Part shown: positions 52,864 to 62,571 of the stretch, piece by piece
How the letters are laid out: every line of letters starts with the position of its first letter
Numbering within the stretch: position 1 is the first letter of the stretch
Origin: Triops longicaudatus
Lineage: Eukaryota > Arthropoda > Branchiopoda > Notostraca > Triopsidae
Direction: 5' to 3'
NCBI GenBank assembly: GCA_022885665.1
Contig: JAGQDJ010000075.1
Span: 186,001-250,000, forward strand
DNA: 64,000 bases
The notes under the pieces: generated by a model
Seen by the model: the letters and a program-made list of their open reading frames with translations, nothing else
Database searches by the model: none
Told to the model about the DNA's origin: nothing
Made by a program: the position numbers and the translations under genes

Positions 52864-53505
52864 ATGTCTGTGCGAAGTGAACAGACTAGAGTGGTTGCTC
52901 GAAAAATTGGTGTGCAACTGAAACCACCTGCTTTGATTTTACTTTACCGAAGAGAAGGTAATCAGAGGAGGGTGTCGAGAGCAGAAGAAGCGTCTGCTGG
53001 TGATTGGCGAAAACGCATCATGCCATTGAGAAGATTTACTGTTAACGCAGACTTGGCTCTTCGGCGACAAGAACTTCAAGAGAGGCATCGACCCTATTTG
53101 GATGGAGTCCCAGACATTTTAGTTGAAAAAATGCTTTCTCTCTTGCAGGAAACATTAGCGGGACAAAGTTTGAGCGAAGCACAGGCTCGCATAGAAAAGC
53201 GCTACACGATACTGCCCAACGAGGATTTGAATCAAGCGAACCCTGACGAGCTCGCCACAAAGAAACGAGTCATGGAGCTCGAGTTCTTAAGAAACAACAT
53301 CCCACCTGGGGACCCACGCTTTGAATATGATAAGCAAGTAGAGTTTTTTCAAGCCTCCCACGAAACCTCCCCCTGGGATGAAGACGACGGTGTCGCGTAC
53401 GACACCGTCGAAAAGGGGGAAAGCAATTCCGTCAATCCAATCCTATTAGCTTCCCCCGATGCTGAAGACAAAGCTCAGGACGACGAGGATAACTTCTGGG
53501 ATTAA
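52864..53505 (+). CDS. CEP19: Centrosomal protein of 19 kDa (CEP19), single exon
   Basis: CEP19 sits at the mother centriole and basal body, where the vertebrate protein is recruited by FGFR1OP/CEP350 and in turn recruits the small GTPase RABL2 to admit intraflagellar transport trains into the cilium. The 213-residue frame carries the family's landmarks in order: IGVQLKPPALILLYRR (about 19-34), RKRIMPLRRF (about 50-59), the helical core with LLQETLAGQSLSEAQ (about 92-106), NEDLNQANPDELATKKR (about 119-135) and FEYDKQVEF (about 153-161), then an acidic tail with WDEDDG and final NFWD. It is longer than the roughly 165-residue human protein, through an insert near residues 36-49 and a longer acidic tail. 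There is no intron. I chose the ATG at 52,864 because conserved sequence begins shortly after it. An X-box lies 53 bp upstream. A perfect 11-bp inverted repeat lies inside the 3' part. Confidence 0.9.
   Translation: MSVRSEQTRVVARKIGVQLKPPALILLYRREGNQRRVSRAEEASAGDWRKRIMPLRRFTVNADLALRRQELQERHRPYLDGVPDILVEKMLSLLQETLAGQSLSEAQARIEKRYTILPNEDLNQANPDELATKKRVMELEFLRNNIPPGDPRFEYDKQVEFFQASHETSPWDEDDGVAYDTVEKGESNSVNPILLASPDAEDKAQDDEDNFWD
53385..53410 (+). repeat. Perfect 11-bp inverted repeat inside CEP19
   Basis: CGACGGTGTCG at 53,385-53,395 and CGACACCGTCG at 53,400-53,410 are exact reverse complements with a 4-nt spacer. It lies in the codons for the acidic tail (DDGVAYDTVE) and would form a GC-rich hairpin in the mRNA. 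Nothing shows whether it has a role. Confidence 0.85.
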
Positions 53506-53653
53506 GGTTTTACCAAGTTTTAGTTTTACTGAGGCACTGAGTAAAGAATAAGCAATCAAATGCTTTTGCATCTACTGAAGCTTTCTTAGTCAATATTTTC
53601 AGTGAAGGTAGTTCTATAACAATAAGTTTGTACGACTAAATGTTTACGTCGTC

Positions 53654-54066
53654 TTAAAACGACAGCACCGATGAGAGAAAAATACATCTATGACAGATAC
53701 ATTCGCCAGACGCGAACGTTCTTTTACGTAGTGAAATGTACTGTACAAATTGCATGCGTACTTCAACGATGTTAACTTGCCCTGTTAAGAGCACTTGTAG
53801 AAAACATTGTATTACGTGTCTGTATTTAAGAAAATAAAAGAATATTTTCAAATAATACGAAATTTGACTGAAACTTACCTGTGCCGCAAACCATTTTTAA
53901 CAGACTTCACCTCCTTGGCAACAACGGTGAGATACGGACTGTAGCTGAAAACGTTAAATCTCTGCCACTGGTACCAATTCCAGCAAACGCTTTTCTAGCT
54001 CCGTTACGCATTGTTTTGTAGTGCTGGTTATTCGGAGTTGTTCTCCTCACTGTTCTAGTAGATTCC
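53654..54066 (-). other. Possible minus-strand exons around a 60-bp intron, antisense to the CEP19 3' region
   Basis: Three splice-like signals line up on the minus strand. A T-rich acceptor ends in AG just before 54,066, a perfect CAG|GTAAGT donor lies at 53,880/53,879, and a pyrimidine-rich acceptor ends in TACAG just before 53,819. The implied intron is 60 bp, the usual size here. The first exon is open in only one phase from its start, ending in TGA about 20 bases before the donor. A different frame stays open across the intron and down to 53,654. No product is recognised. It may be the 3' part of the small gene at 54.8-55.15 kb, a non-coding antisense transcript, or chance. Confidence 0.25.
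53833..53838 (+). terminator. AATAAA, likely poly(A) signal of CEP19
   Basis: This is a canonical hexamer 328 bp after the CEP19 stop on the same strand, and I saw no closer canonical hexamer. The 3' end itself cannot be seen. Confidence 0.45.
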
Positions 54067-54834
54067 TAAAAAAAGATGGCTTTAATTCTGCTTTGTGGTT
54101 GTTGAGTTATTTACTTTAAAATACTACATGCCTGTCAGACTTTTCAAGATATAAATTGCGACCCATTTTTGCAAGAAAGTGCGTATGTTAATATAACTTT
54201 CTATACTTAGACGTTTGACTTAACTACTAAGCTCCTCAGAAATGTTCATATTATACCAAAAATTAGCTGTATTTTTTAGAGAAATCCATACGTCAAAAGA
54301 TAGTGATTTGTTAAACTAGCGGCTACCCTTGCCTTTCGCGAGTCATAACTAAATTATGCACTATCAAGTGGACCCCTCTTACGTGGTCTGCAATGCTGCA
54401 AAAAAAAAGAAGACGGCACAGGGTCATGACCTTTCACTGCTAAACATAATTGCGAAGGCATGAAGGTGGGGCAATGAAGGACAATTTTAATAGCGAAAGG
54501 CAGAGTGCCATTTGAGTCCTTGATTAAGCAGTTTCGTTTCTTAGTAATTATACTACTTTCAGAGTAATTTTACCAACCAGCTCGTACCTTCTTAAGAAAG
54601 CACCTAACGCCATCGCGTGGGATGACGGTAGAAGTGCAAGCTTGGAGCGCGCCTTGGTTTAAAGAAAAAAGGTGCGAAAATAAAAATTTACAAGTTAAAG
54701 AAGTACATCTAATTCACAGGTACTTCTATGATAGAAGAAGTAAATAATCTAAGTGCAGTAATAAATAATTGTATGCATTTTTACCTTTCACGCTACTAAC
54801 TCCCGTATTTCCAATAGATAACAAAATCTCCAGC
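54067..54834. other. Mostly non-coding gap
   Basis: No convincing exon is seen. A strong acceptor-like tract ending in TTTGCAG on the minus strand (near 54,393) and a donor-like AAAG|GTAAAA at 54,785 are present but could not be joined in phase. The region could be an intron or 3' UTR of the small minus-strand gene to the right. Confidence 0.35.
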
Positions 54835-55153
54835 TCACTGAAAGCTTTGTTTGCCTTTGACGCGCAACGCTTCTCGCAATGGCTGTTTCTTCAAACTGCT
54901 CTTGTGACGTCGACGCCTAGCAAATTTAGACGCGAAGTTCCTTTATGAGGTAGTCTTGTATAAATAAACTTAAAAAGGTAAATCAGAGAGGACTCATTAG
55001 ACTTCTGTGTGTATACCTGTACAGTTTTTGGCTCAACCAGTACTTTGATTTCACCATCACCGAGTTCAACTTCGTGTCTTGTTCATAGATGGCCTTCCGA
55101 ACTGTTTTTAATTGGGTTCGGTAACAGGAGACCCATACTGTGTCAACAGACAT
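54835..55153 (-). CDS. Candidate two-exon gene, 72 residues, head-to-head with GTF2F2
   Basis: Exon 1 runs from an ATG at 55,153 to 55,017, ending in CAG|GTATAC. Exon 2 starts after CTAG at 54,916 and reaches a TGA at 54,837-54,835. The 100-bp intron is near the size of its neighbours, the phases match, and the joined frame gives 72 residues, starting MSVDTVWVSCYRTQLKTVRK and ending in a strongly basic tail (RRRRHKSSLKKQPLREALR). The C-terminal half looks able to bind nucleic acid, but I recognise no family. A second frame is also open through both exons but has no start codon. The ATG is only 55 bp from that of GTF2F2 on the other strand, so a shared two-way promoter would be needed. The coding claim is inference; chance remains possible. 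Confidence 0.3.
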
Positions 55154-55208
55154 AACGGGTACAATCAGGAGCGGTTCCTACATTGAATTCAACGGGTGAC
55201 AAATTACA

Positions 55209-56352
55209 ATGGAGCAAGACAAAGAAAAGAAGCCTGTAATTGCCGATAAAGATTTGGATTGTGCACTTGCCGCTCGAGGCGTTTGGCTGGTTAAGGTGAA
55301 GCTTAGACAGGAAAATTAAGTTTCTTTTAGTGTGTCTTAAAGAATACTGTTTGACCAATTTTCTGTGTAGGTTCCGAAATACATATCGAATCGTTGGGAT
55401 AAAGCACCTGGTAACCTGGAAGTTGCAAAACTCCGTATCTCCAAGTACAAATTAAATTCCATTTCTTTGTTTTCCAGTTACACATTCATTTTTACTTGGT
55501 AGGGTTTCGGGTCAGAAACCTAATGTATCTCTCTGCCTTTCGGACACAATCTTATGTATGCAAGAAAAAGGAGAAGAAGAAATTCCAAAGGATAATCCTC
55601 TACTTGTCTCAACAGTTACTTCTCAAACCTTGGCTGTCTTTTCGCAATGTATGTAACCGTCTTAAAATTGATTAACAAAATCATTCTAGCTTTCTTTAGC
55701 CCCGGGACCTGACGACTTGGTCGAAACCGAAAAGCTCACTATGGAAGGCAAAGTCGTGCAGCGCTTGGAATGCCGACCAGTTGGTAATTTGTTGCAAAAC
55801 AGCGCTTTCAACGTTAACAATTGTTCCTTTAGCCAGCGCAAATTACATGAAACTGAAAAGGGAATCCCTTATCAAAGCAGCGCAGCCAACCAGGCAAGTC
55901 AAACAGTTGGATCGTGCGGTACAGAATTACAAACCCATTGCAGATCACAAACACAATGTAAGCTAGATGTTGAGTTCCAAGTACCCGTGTGCTCAACCTC
56001 ATTTTGTTAGGTTGATTATGATGAACGTAAGAAGTCGGAGGGCAAGAAAGCTAGAGATGACAAGGAGAAGGTTATGGAAATGTTGTTCGCCGCTTTTGAG
56101 AAGCATCAGTACTATAACATAAAGGATCTGGTGAAACTCACCAATCAACCTATCGTGAGTATTTTTATTTATTTTCTCTTTTTTTGATGCCGTGGAGCCG
56201 GTACTTACCTCAGTGTTGGAATTTTCATTCAGACATATCTCAAAGAGGTGTTGAAGGAGATGTGTAACTACAACCTGAAGAATCCTCACAAAAACATGTG
56301 GGAACTTAAACCTGAGTACAGACACTACAAGGACCCAGAAAATGCTGACTGA
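55209..56352 (+). CDS. GTF2F2: General transcription factor IIF subunit 2 (TFIIF beta, RAP30)
   Basis: TFIIF joins RNA polymerase II, suppresses non-specific DNA binding and brings the polymerase into the pre-initiation complex; this is its small subunit, which acts in the nucleus. Seven exons (55209-55295, 55371-55444, 55503-55648, 55700-55783, 55833-55957, 56011-56154, 56233-56352) join to 259 residues, against 249 in human. The N-terminal dimerisation domain begins ARGVWLVK|VPKYISNRWDKA (about 22-41). The middle has KVVQRLECRP and NYMKLKRESL, and the C-terminal winged helix contains MLFAAFEKHQYYNIKDLVK and ends with MWELKPEYRHY. All introns are GT-AG and 49-78 bp. The fourth donor must be GTTG|GTAATT, not the nearer GTTGGT, to keep the phase. 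It converges with AMBRA1. Confidence 0.96.
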
Positions 56353-56408
56353 CGTGTTATTCACAGACTCCTGTATTATCACCCGATTTCGTATTTTCCT
56401 GCCTTGCA

Positions 56409-56414
56409 AATAAA
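56409..56414 (+). terminator. AATAAA, likely poly(A) signal of GTF2F2
   Basis: This is a canonical hexamer 57 bp after the GTF2F2 stop. The convergent AMBRA1 stop lies about 160 bp further on, so the two 3' UTRs are short or overlap. Confidence 0.7.
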
Positions 56415-56575
56415 CTTTTCTTTGTAACACTTGTCTTGCTCAGTCGGGAAATCGGCTTTCTCAGGACTTACATACTTCTTCACTCTGGGCAGGGCTAAGC
56501 TAATAGTGACGCTAAACAACCTTTGTTAGCCATGTGCTAGTACAAAAAGAAAATAACACAAGGTCGACCACGATG

Positions 56576-59500
56576 CTAGTGAAGGAGCTTTAATTGTCCC
56601 TTGTTGGTTCCTAACACAATCCCTTGTCCAGGTATGGTAGCCCAACGTATGCAATTCAAAGAGGCGATTCCCTGGTCTTCTGCTAAATAAACGCTTCTAA
56701 TTTTGGTCAAAGAACGCGGGGCGGAACCATGAACGCACGGCCCCGGACCGCAACGATCGCAAGTAGGTTCCGAGGCTGTTGACGGAGGAATAGTATACAT
56801 CTGGGCCATCAAAGACGATTCTATAGATCCCGGCATGACACGCGACGCCGCCAATCCCACGAGCAGATGCTTGCAAGTGGGCGAAAGGCTGACTGAAACG
56901 ACAGCTTGATGTAAACTCAAGCGCGCGAGACACTGCCCTAGTCGATTTTCTTCCAAACTATGTAAGCCTGTGAATGAAAGACACAGACAAAGTCGGTATA
57001 ATATACACTTACATCTTTTGTAACATGCGTACTGATTTGTGCTCCGAATGGAACTGCACATGGAACCAAGGTCGCCAAAATTACTCCATCCTTGGACACA
57101 TCCACGCTGGCGTCATTGTGAATCTTGCTTTCCGCAACGACGATGTTCATCGTTCCTAAGTCATTAAGAGTATTTAAATGCACCATTCGTGAACTTCGTT
57201 TCAGTGTTTTTGCTTTACCTTCAGTAATGTCTGGTATAATGCCTTTGGAAAAGTCCCACGCTTGAATGCGATGATTAGCTGACATTTGCGAATGAAGAAT
57301 CACGAAAGAAGGGTCCCTCTGTGCAAACACTCCTGCAAATGACAAATCAAATAGAGACATTCCACACACAACATAATTCGTATGAAGCTTACGCGGCTGA
57401 CGGTTTTCTTCAGCCCAAGGCGGATGTTCTGTGTTAGGAGGAGCGAAAAATCCAAATACCGGGGCGCCACCAGGGGGTCTCTGCGCACGTCCAGCGTTTG
57501 CTTCGCGGGCAGCTGCGTTACTCTGCTCTCCACCTTCCCCGCCCGAAGTCTGAGGCTGCTGACGTGGGCCGTATTCAGGCGCTTGTATTCCGTGTTGAGA
57601 GAAGAAACTTGCCAGGTTGTCAACCATCATGGTCAGCAACTGCCTGCGAAAGTTAAGGTAATATTTTCGCGGTAAATGGCTGCTTTTCACCACAGTTGAA
57701 ATCATGAATATACCTATACCGGAAACGTTCCCTGGCTGCAGTTCTTTCTAATCTTGCTTCGCGGTCCCTCTCCTCCTGCACTGGTGCCGTGGAAACAGGG
57801 GGAGAATCTGGAAACGTTCTGTTAGCCTGGCTATTATTGATAAAGCTAAGATAGTCGGAGGGTGGTCGTGGAGTAGAAAAGGTCTGCCGATTTGTCTGCC
57901 AGTTTGTCTCTGACAAAGAAATTGAAAATGTTAAAAGTTGATTAAGTAACTGTCGAAAAAGTTGCACATTAAGTAATTGTACGAATAAAGCATAATTGAA
58001 ATATAAATTAAAAGTAGAAAAATAAACAAGCAAAGAAAGCAGTAAGTTACCCGTATCTGTATCAGAGCTATCTTCATCAAACCTTGCATAGTTATCCGCG
58101 CTACGTGTAGAAAGTAGTCTACCCGGCAGACGAACAGATCGAACTTCACGTCTATTTGCTCTTCTCCACTCTCGTATACTGGCTAAAAGATCACGTGACC
58201 AGCGTAGCACAGCCAATGGGCGTGCGGCAGCCGAAGTCGATGGTTGTTGTGTTCTCAGCTGGTCCCAAATATTGGGAGCTACTGGATCTGTAATAGGCGA
58301 CGTGGACTGACGTTGCTGACGCAGCTGTGACTGCAAGCGCTCCATCAGAGGCCGGAATTCCTTTAACGAATCATCAAATATCATATTTTTAATGTGTTTT
58401 TGAACAAACGTATACAGAACCAGTAGATATATAATCCATTATTACATCCGTGCATACCAGCCTTCACATTATATACAGAAATTATCTAAAGGGCAATAGA
58501 CACAAAAAACTGTCTTATAATAAAGAAAAAAATCTAATTTCCGGGCATATTTTTCTTTTTATCACATGCGAATAATAACGAAGATATTCAGGAAACAAGA
58601 AGATATTCAGCGCGGTTACGTGGTGCTAAGTCGTAACAGGGGGAGAGAACGGCATGTGCGGGCACGAAAATCGCAGGTTTTTTTTTATTGGTTCAGCGAG
58701 GCCACGCGATGTCTTGATGTGGCGTGTTTTCTCCCCCTGTGACGTCACGTTCGCGCGGCGAGAAATTTCGCAAGGCAATAACTCTGGAACGACTCGTCAG
58801 AAAAAATTGAAACAAAACTGTGTTCTTAGAATAATGTGTACAATAAGAATCCATCAAAATCTCAATAGGTTTTTTGGTGTCCATTGCCCTTTTAAGTCTT
58901 CACCTGAGATCCAGAGACGGGCCGATCACGTGGCGCTTCTGCATTGTTAGCATCAGCTGCATTAAACGGAACCGTGGTTGCTGTCGCTCCGGCATCTCGT
59001 ACTGGCGAGGAAGTTGTATACGTTTCTACACTGCGGCGACGACCGCAGCCAATACGATGCCGGGCTGGCAATCGTAAAGTAAGGCGCGAAGCAAGCGGGC
59101 TGTTCGACCGCTGCAACTGATGCAAGTACCGTTGATACCGTGACGCTGGATAAGGGTTAAAACGAGGTGTGGAAGGTGTCTCCCGGGTTGTGTCACCTGA
59201 AGATAAATCACTTCGACGATTGGTTTGAGAACTAGAAATAGGCTGATCCATTGACGTTTCACTGGCCTCGGTCGATGAGTTTATACCAGAATTGTCACCG
59301 CCACCCACCTGCGAATATGTAACTAGTGTAAAAATGTGCCACACAGAAAGGTGAAAAGTAAAATGCAAGAAGGCTGCAACTCTGTTATTAACATAACTTT
59401 AATTACTCGAGTTTCATCCAGTCGAGGTGAAGAAACGCCTCTCAATACTCGATTAGGCCTTGAAATGTGACGCGGCTGACAAGCCGAATGGCGTGGACGG

Positions 59501-61823
59501 TCAAGTCTGCCACGACACGTGCAACCGGAGCGGCAAAAAGGCCAACGCCTGCATTACCGAACAGTATTCAAGGATATTTTTTCATTTATACGTTCGGTAT
59601 TTGTTTTTTACCTTTGTTGCCTAAGGTCGCCAGTCGATCCAGTTGTCGACGGAACATGTTCACGAGGTAACGATAATCTTTCTAAGCTACTTGGACCAGG
59701 CACGGGACTAGGCGCAGGCGATGGAGTTACGACGGCGCGTGTGTTTCGGCTCGAGAACACGGGTAGAGAATTGGTAACGCTGGCAATGATGCTAGCTGGG
59801 GTTAGCAACGGTGATGGGGCACTAGCAGTGTTCAAAGTTGGGGCAGTGGATGATGCCGAGATATCGCTACTCCTACTAGTAGAGTTATTGCGCAAATTTC
59901 CACCTTCTAAGTCGCCAAAGGCACGTAGATTGGCTACAAAATCAATACTATCTCGCACGCAAACATTGAGGTAACGGATCTGATCTTGCAGATCTTCCAA
60001 TATATGGCGGATTTGCTGTAGCTGAATAACTTGATGATGCTGACGGGCAGTAGCCAAATGAACCCTGAGGTAAAACAAATCCAACACGAAATCACAAATG
60101 CTGACGTTTGTACTTGACACAACTAATTATCTATTTGTACCTGCAAATGCGTTGCATGTACTCTATATGTCGACTAAGTAGGCGGATACCTACACGAGCA
60201 TCAAATTCTGTCGTCAACCGTGACGTTTCGCTCGCTACATGGAAGTCATAGTTTCCAGTGCCTCTTCCCATTCTGGCATTAGAATTGGCACCGGAAACAG
60301 AGGGTCTACTTGTACGGTCACTATTACTGTGGTCAGCGGAGTGCGGATCAGTGCTGGCCGACGCCCGTTCAGCCAGCATGGCTCTCGACCAAGGGCGAGA
60401 CCAATGAGCAAAAGCGGCGAAATTACCACTCGACCTGCCTGCAGCAGCGTAATCCCAGCGCTCGTTATTAGACTCGCTAGATGGACCTGGAATCGCAGAA
60501 TTGTCCACGTTCGACGCAGGAGATGCAGCAGGTATGGGAGAATCGAAATTCAGAGGAAGATCTTCTGACGGAGCCGGAGAGAACGGACGTTGACTTGAAT
60601 CAGCGTTAGCATTCTGCTCCAACTTTCGCAACAAATACAATTAAAAGCCTGTAACAGATTAAACGAGAATGTTAAATTTCTCACCTCCGCAGCTCTGGAC
60701 CGTAGTTCCTGGTATCGTCTACGTAGGCGTTCATACTGATCTAGTAAAGCTTGATAGCGTGTATGTAAATGACGCTCTCGCTCACGTTCCAGAGCACTGG
60801 ACAGGCGAGGGGCGGACGCTTGTGTAGATAAGCGCGAACTGGCCCAATTTGGCAGAGAATGGCCAGGAGCGTTAGCTATGCCCGTGATCAGCAACTTTCC
60901 CTGAGGATCAAAGTTCACATATCTAACAAATTTGTCAAGGTCAGACTTCCTTCCGAAGCATCAGACTTCATTTCCGAGAATCTTAACATTACCGGACTTT
61001 TTCGCGCTCGGTATGCGTAGAGCACTTGGCAAAAGGCTGACTATAACTCCAATCCCAGAAATGGAGTGAATTATTGATAGCTATCACAAGAAGACGCTCC
61101 GTGGGGTGAAACGTTAGAGAAGCGATAACGCTGCTGGGTTCCACACTCGTTACGGACCAAATTTCAGATCCACCCTGAGCAAAGGTCCAGAACACGTTAA
61201 AACTGACTAGAAAGCTGCGGAGCAAAGGCATCTTACATGTAAATCCCAAACACGAACTTGACCTCCGAGACACCCGGACGCAATAATATCGTTCGATGTA
61301 GGATGAAATGCAATGCACCATGGAGTCCGAGGATGGCCCTCTAACACGGAAACGCACGACCCTGTCCGTAAGTCTGTAACGTAAATGTTGTGATCTCCAT
61401 GGGTGGAAGCCACTTTGGATCTGCAATTGGACACAACATAATATATACCTTCGTAAAACAACAGAAGCAAAAGTTTACCCATCAGGGCTAAAAACGACTA
61501 AAAAGGTAGAACGCGGATTTCCAGGCAAGTTGCATTTCTAAACAAAATAGCAAATGTCAATTCTCTCTTTAAGAAATTCTCTTAAATTCCGTGTTTAAAA
61601 ATCGTTTTACCATTTGCTGCAGTTCCTTTCTAACCAGATTTTCCTCCGCCACAATTTCTAACCTCTTTTGAGTATCTTGCGCATGCTGATGTTTTTGAAT
61701 TTGTCTTTGTCGCAACAATAATACGGGATTCACAAAACTGGATCTGATGGTCTTCTGGTTTTGAGACGAAGGGTCGAAAAGTGGTTCATCTTTGAAATCC
61801 GCTGGAAAGTCAACGTCTTCCAT
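56576..61823 (-). CDS. AMBRA1: Activating molecule in BECN1-regulated autophagy 1 (AMBRA1)
   Basis: AMBRA1 is a scaffold that promotes autophagy through Beclin-1 and ULK1 and is a substrate receptor of the CUL4-DDB1 ubiquitin ligase, notably for D-type cyclins. Fifteen exons join to 1,247 residues (human about 1,300): 61823-61611, 61537-61479, 61420-61237, 61174-60993, 60922-60685, 60622-60141, 60064-59612, 59548-59407, 59308-58904, 58360-58051, 57909-57714, 57643-57393, 57332-57219, 57155-57033, 56967-56576. The N-terminal WD part is clear (PRSTFLVVFSPDG, HPRTPWCIAFHP, IIASGCLGGQVRVWDLH, about 80-225). A long Ser/Pro/Arg-rich low-complexity middle follows. The C-terminal WD part (HRIQAWDFSK, SKIHNDASVDVS, VVSVSLSP, GTNKGQLKLLH; about 1,055-1,247) completes the split propeller known for this family. 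The protein stops right there, without the vertebrate tail. The 58,360 acceptor has a weak pyrimidine tract; the 57,033 donor (A|GTACGC) is chosen by homology. Confidence 0.93.
58487..58893. mobile_element. MITE-like insertion in an AMBRA1 intron
   Basis: The left end (58,487-58,510, TAAAGGGCAATAGACAC then six A and C) and the right end (58,869-58,893) are inverted copies of about 24 bp with one substitution and one indel. The element is about 407 bp and has no transposase frame, so it is non-autonomous. It accounts for the single long AMBRA1 intron (543 bp against 58-141 bp for the others); without it the intron would be about 136 bp. The right end lies about 10 bp from the splice donor. The target duplication is short and unclear (TA- or TTAA-like), so the superfamily is left open. 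Confidence 0.6.
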
Positions 61824-62118
61824 ATCAAATTTCAACAATAATGATTACAAATAGCCAAAGAAGTAAAACTATGTTAAATAGTCCACATATTCGTGTTGTT
61901 TTCTTCCCACGCACTAAAATGTTATGATGGCACATAAGATTGCCCGATCGTGTCTCAGCCTTTCTCCACACGGTGCGCTGGTGATCGAAATGCAGCGGGC
62001 CTCTTGAAGAGAGAAATTTCCAAGAATTCAAATCCCCAAATTACCAATACGCATTTGGGCTGTTAAACGTTTAACCCGACTACACCTTTAAATATTTCTA
62101 GACCCTTGTGGGGTTGAG
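61824..62118. other. Upstream region of AMBRA1
   Basis: This is the 5' flank and probable 5' UTR of AMBRA1. An upstream minus-strand frame of 68 codons (62,031-61,825) ends just before the AMBRA1 ATG and is probably non-coding. No clear core-promoter element was identified. Confidence 0.4.
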
Positions 62119-62226
62119 GTCAAAACGACCTGAGCAAAGCGACCGTGCACCGATTCGACCGTATCAGAAACAACCGTGCACCTAACAACCGACTTCTGGA
62201 ATTCAGGATGTGTCAAAACGACCTGA
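62119..62226. repeat. Degenerate minisatellite with CGACC/CAACC cores
   Basis: A 15-mer, GTCAAAACGACCTGA, occurs exactly at 62,119-62,133 and again at 62,212-62,226. ACCGTGCACC also occurs twice, at 62,142-62,151 and 62,173-62,182. Read together, the first two thirds form about five imperfect units of 13-16 bp with a CRAARCGACC-like core. It is a short decayed tandem repeat or the end of a repetitive element between AMBRA1 and PCCA. Confidence 0.55.
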
Positions 62227-62520
62227 AATGCTGTGATTGGTGAAACTGTGACCATGATTGAGTTATTTTAACTTTATTTTTTTTTTCGGAAAACTATATC
62301 ACGAAGTATTGCAGAACTTTAAAATAATAGCACGGTCTTTCTGTACAATGTTGTTTTGCATCAGGTCCTTGTGAGGCCCGCCCAGTGTCAATCACTGAGC
62401 TGGTATTCATGTCTCTGCACAAGAGACCAGAAAAACCCACGTTAGGCTTGCTAAATCTACTGAAATCTGGAGTCAACGAGCTCAATCTTAAATCAAACCA
62501 GGATCAAATATAAGCTTTCT
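62227..62520. other. Gap downstream of PCCA
   Basis: No gene is seen. A 63-codon minus-strand frame (62,294-62,485) has no recognisable product. A T-rich run lies near 62,270-62,286. Confidence 0.4.
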
Positions 62521-62526
62521 TTTATT
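62521..62526 (-). terminator. AATAAA (minus strand), likely poly(A) signal of PCCA
   Basis: TTTATT on the plus strand reads AATAAA on the minus strand, 46 bp after the PCCA stop codon, a usual spacing. Confidence 0.7.
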
Positions 62527-62571
62527 ATCAAGAGACTTCATTACATAATTTCAAACTGATAACAACAAAGT

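Noticed and set aside
56697..56933. 78-codon minus-strand frame inside the last AMBRA1 exon
   Set aside because: It is another phase of the AMBRA1 coding sequence; the homologous frame is the one annotated.
58654..58950. 98-codon plus-strand frame over the MITE and AMBRA1 exon 9
   Set aside because: It crosses a transposon-like end and an exon of the opposite strand; no transposase motif is seen.
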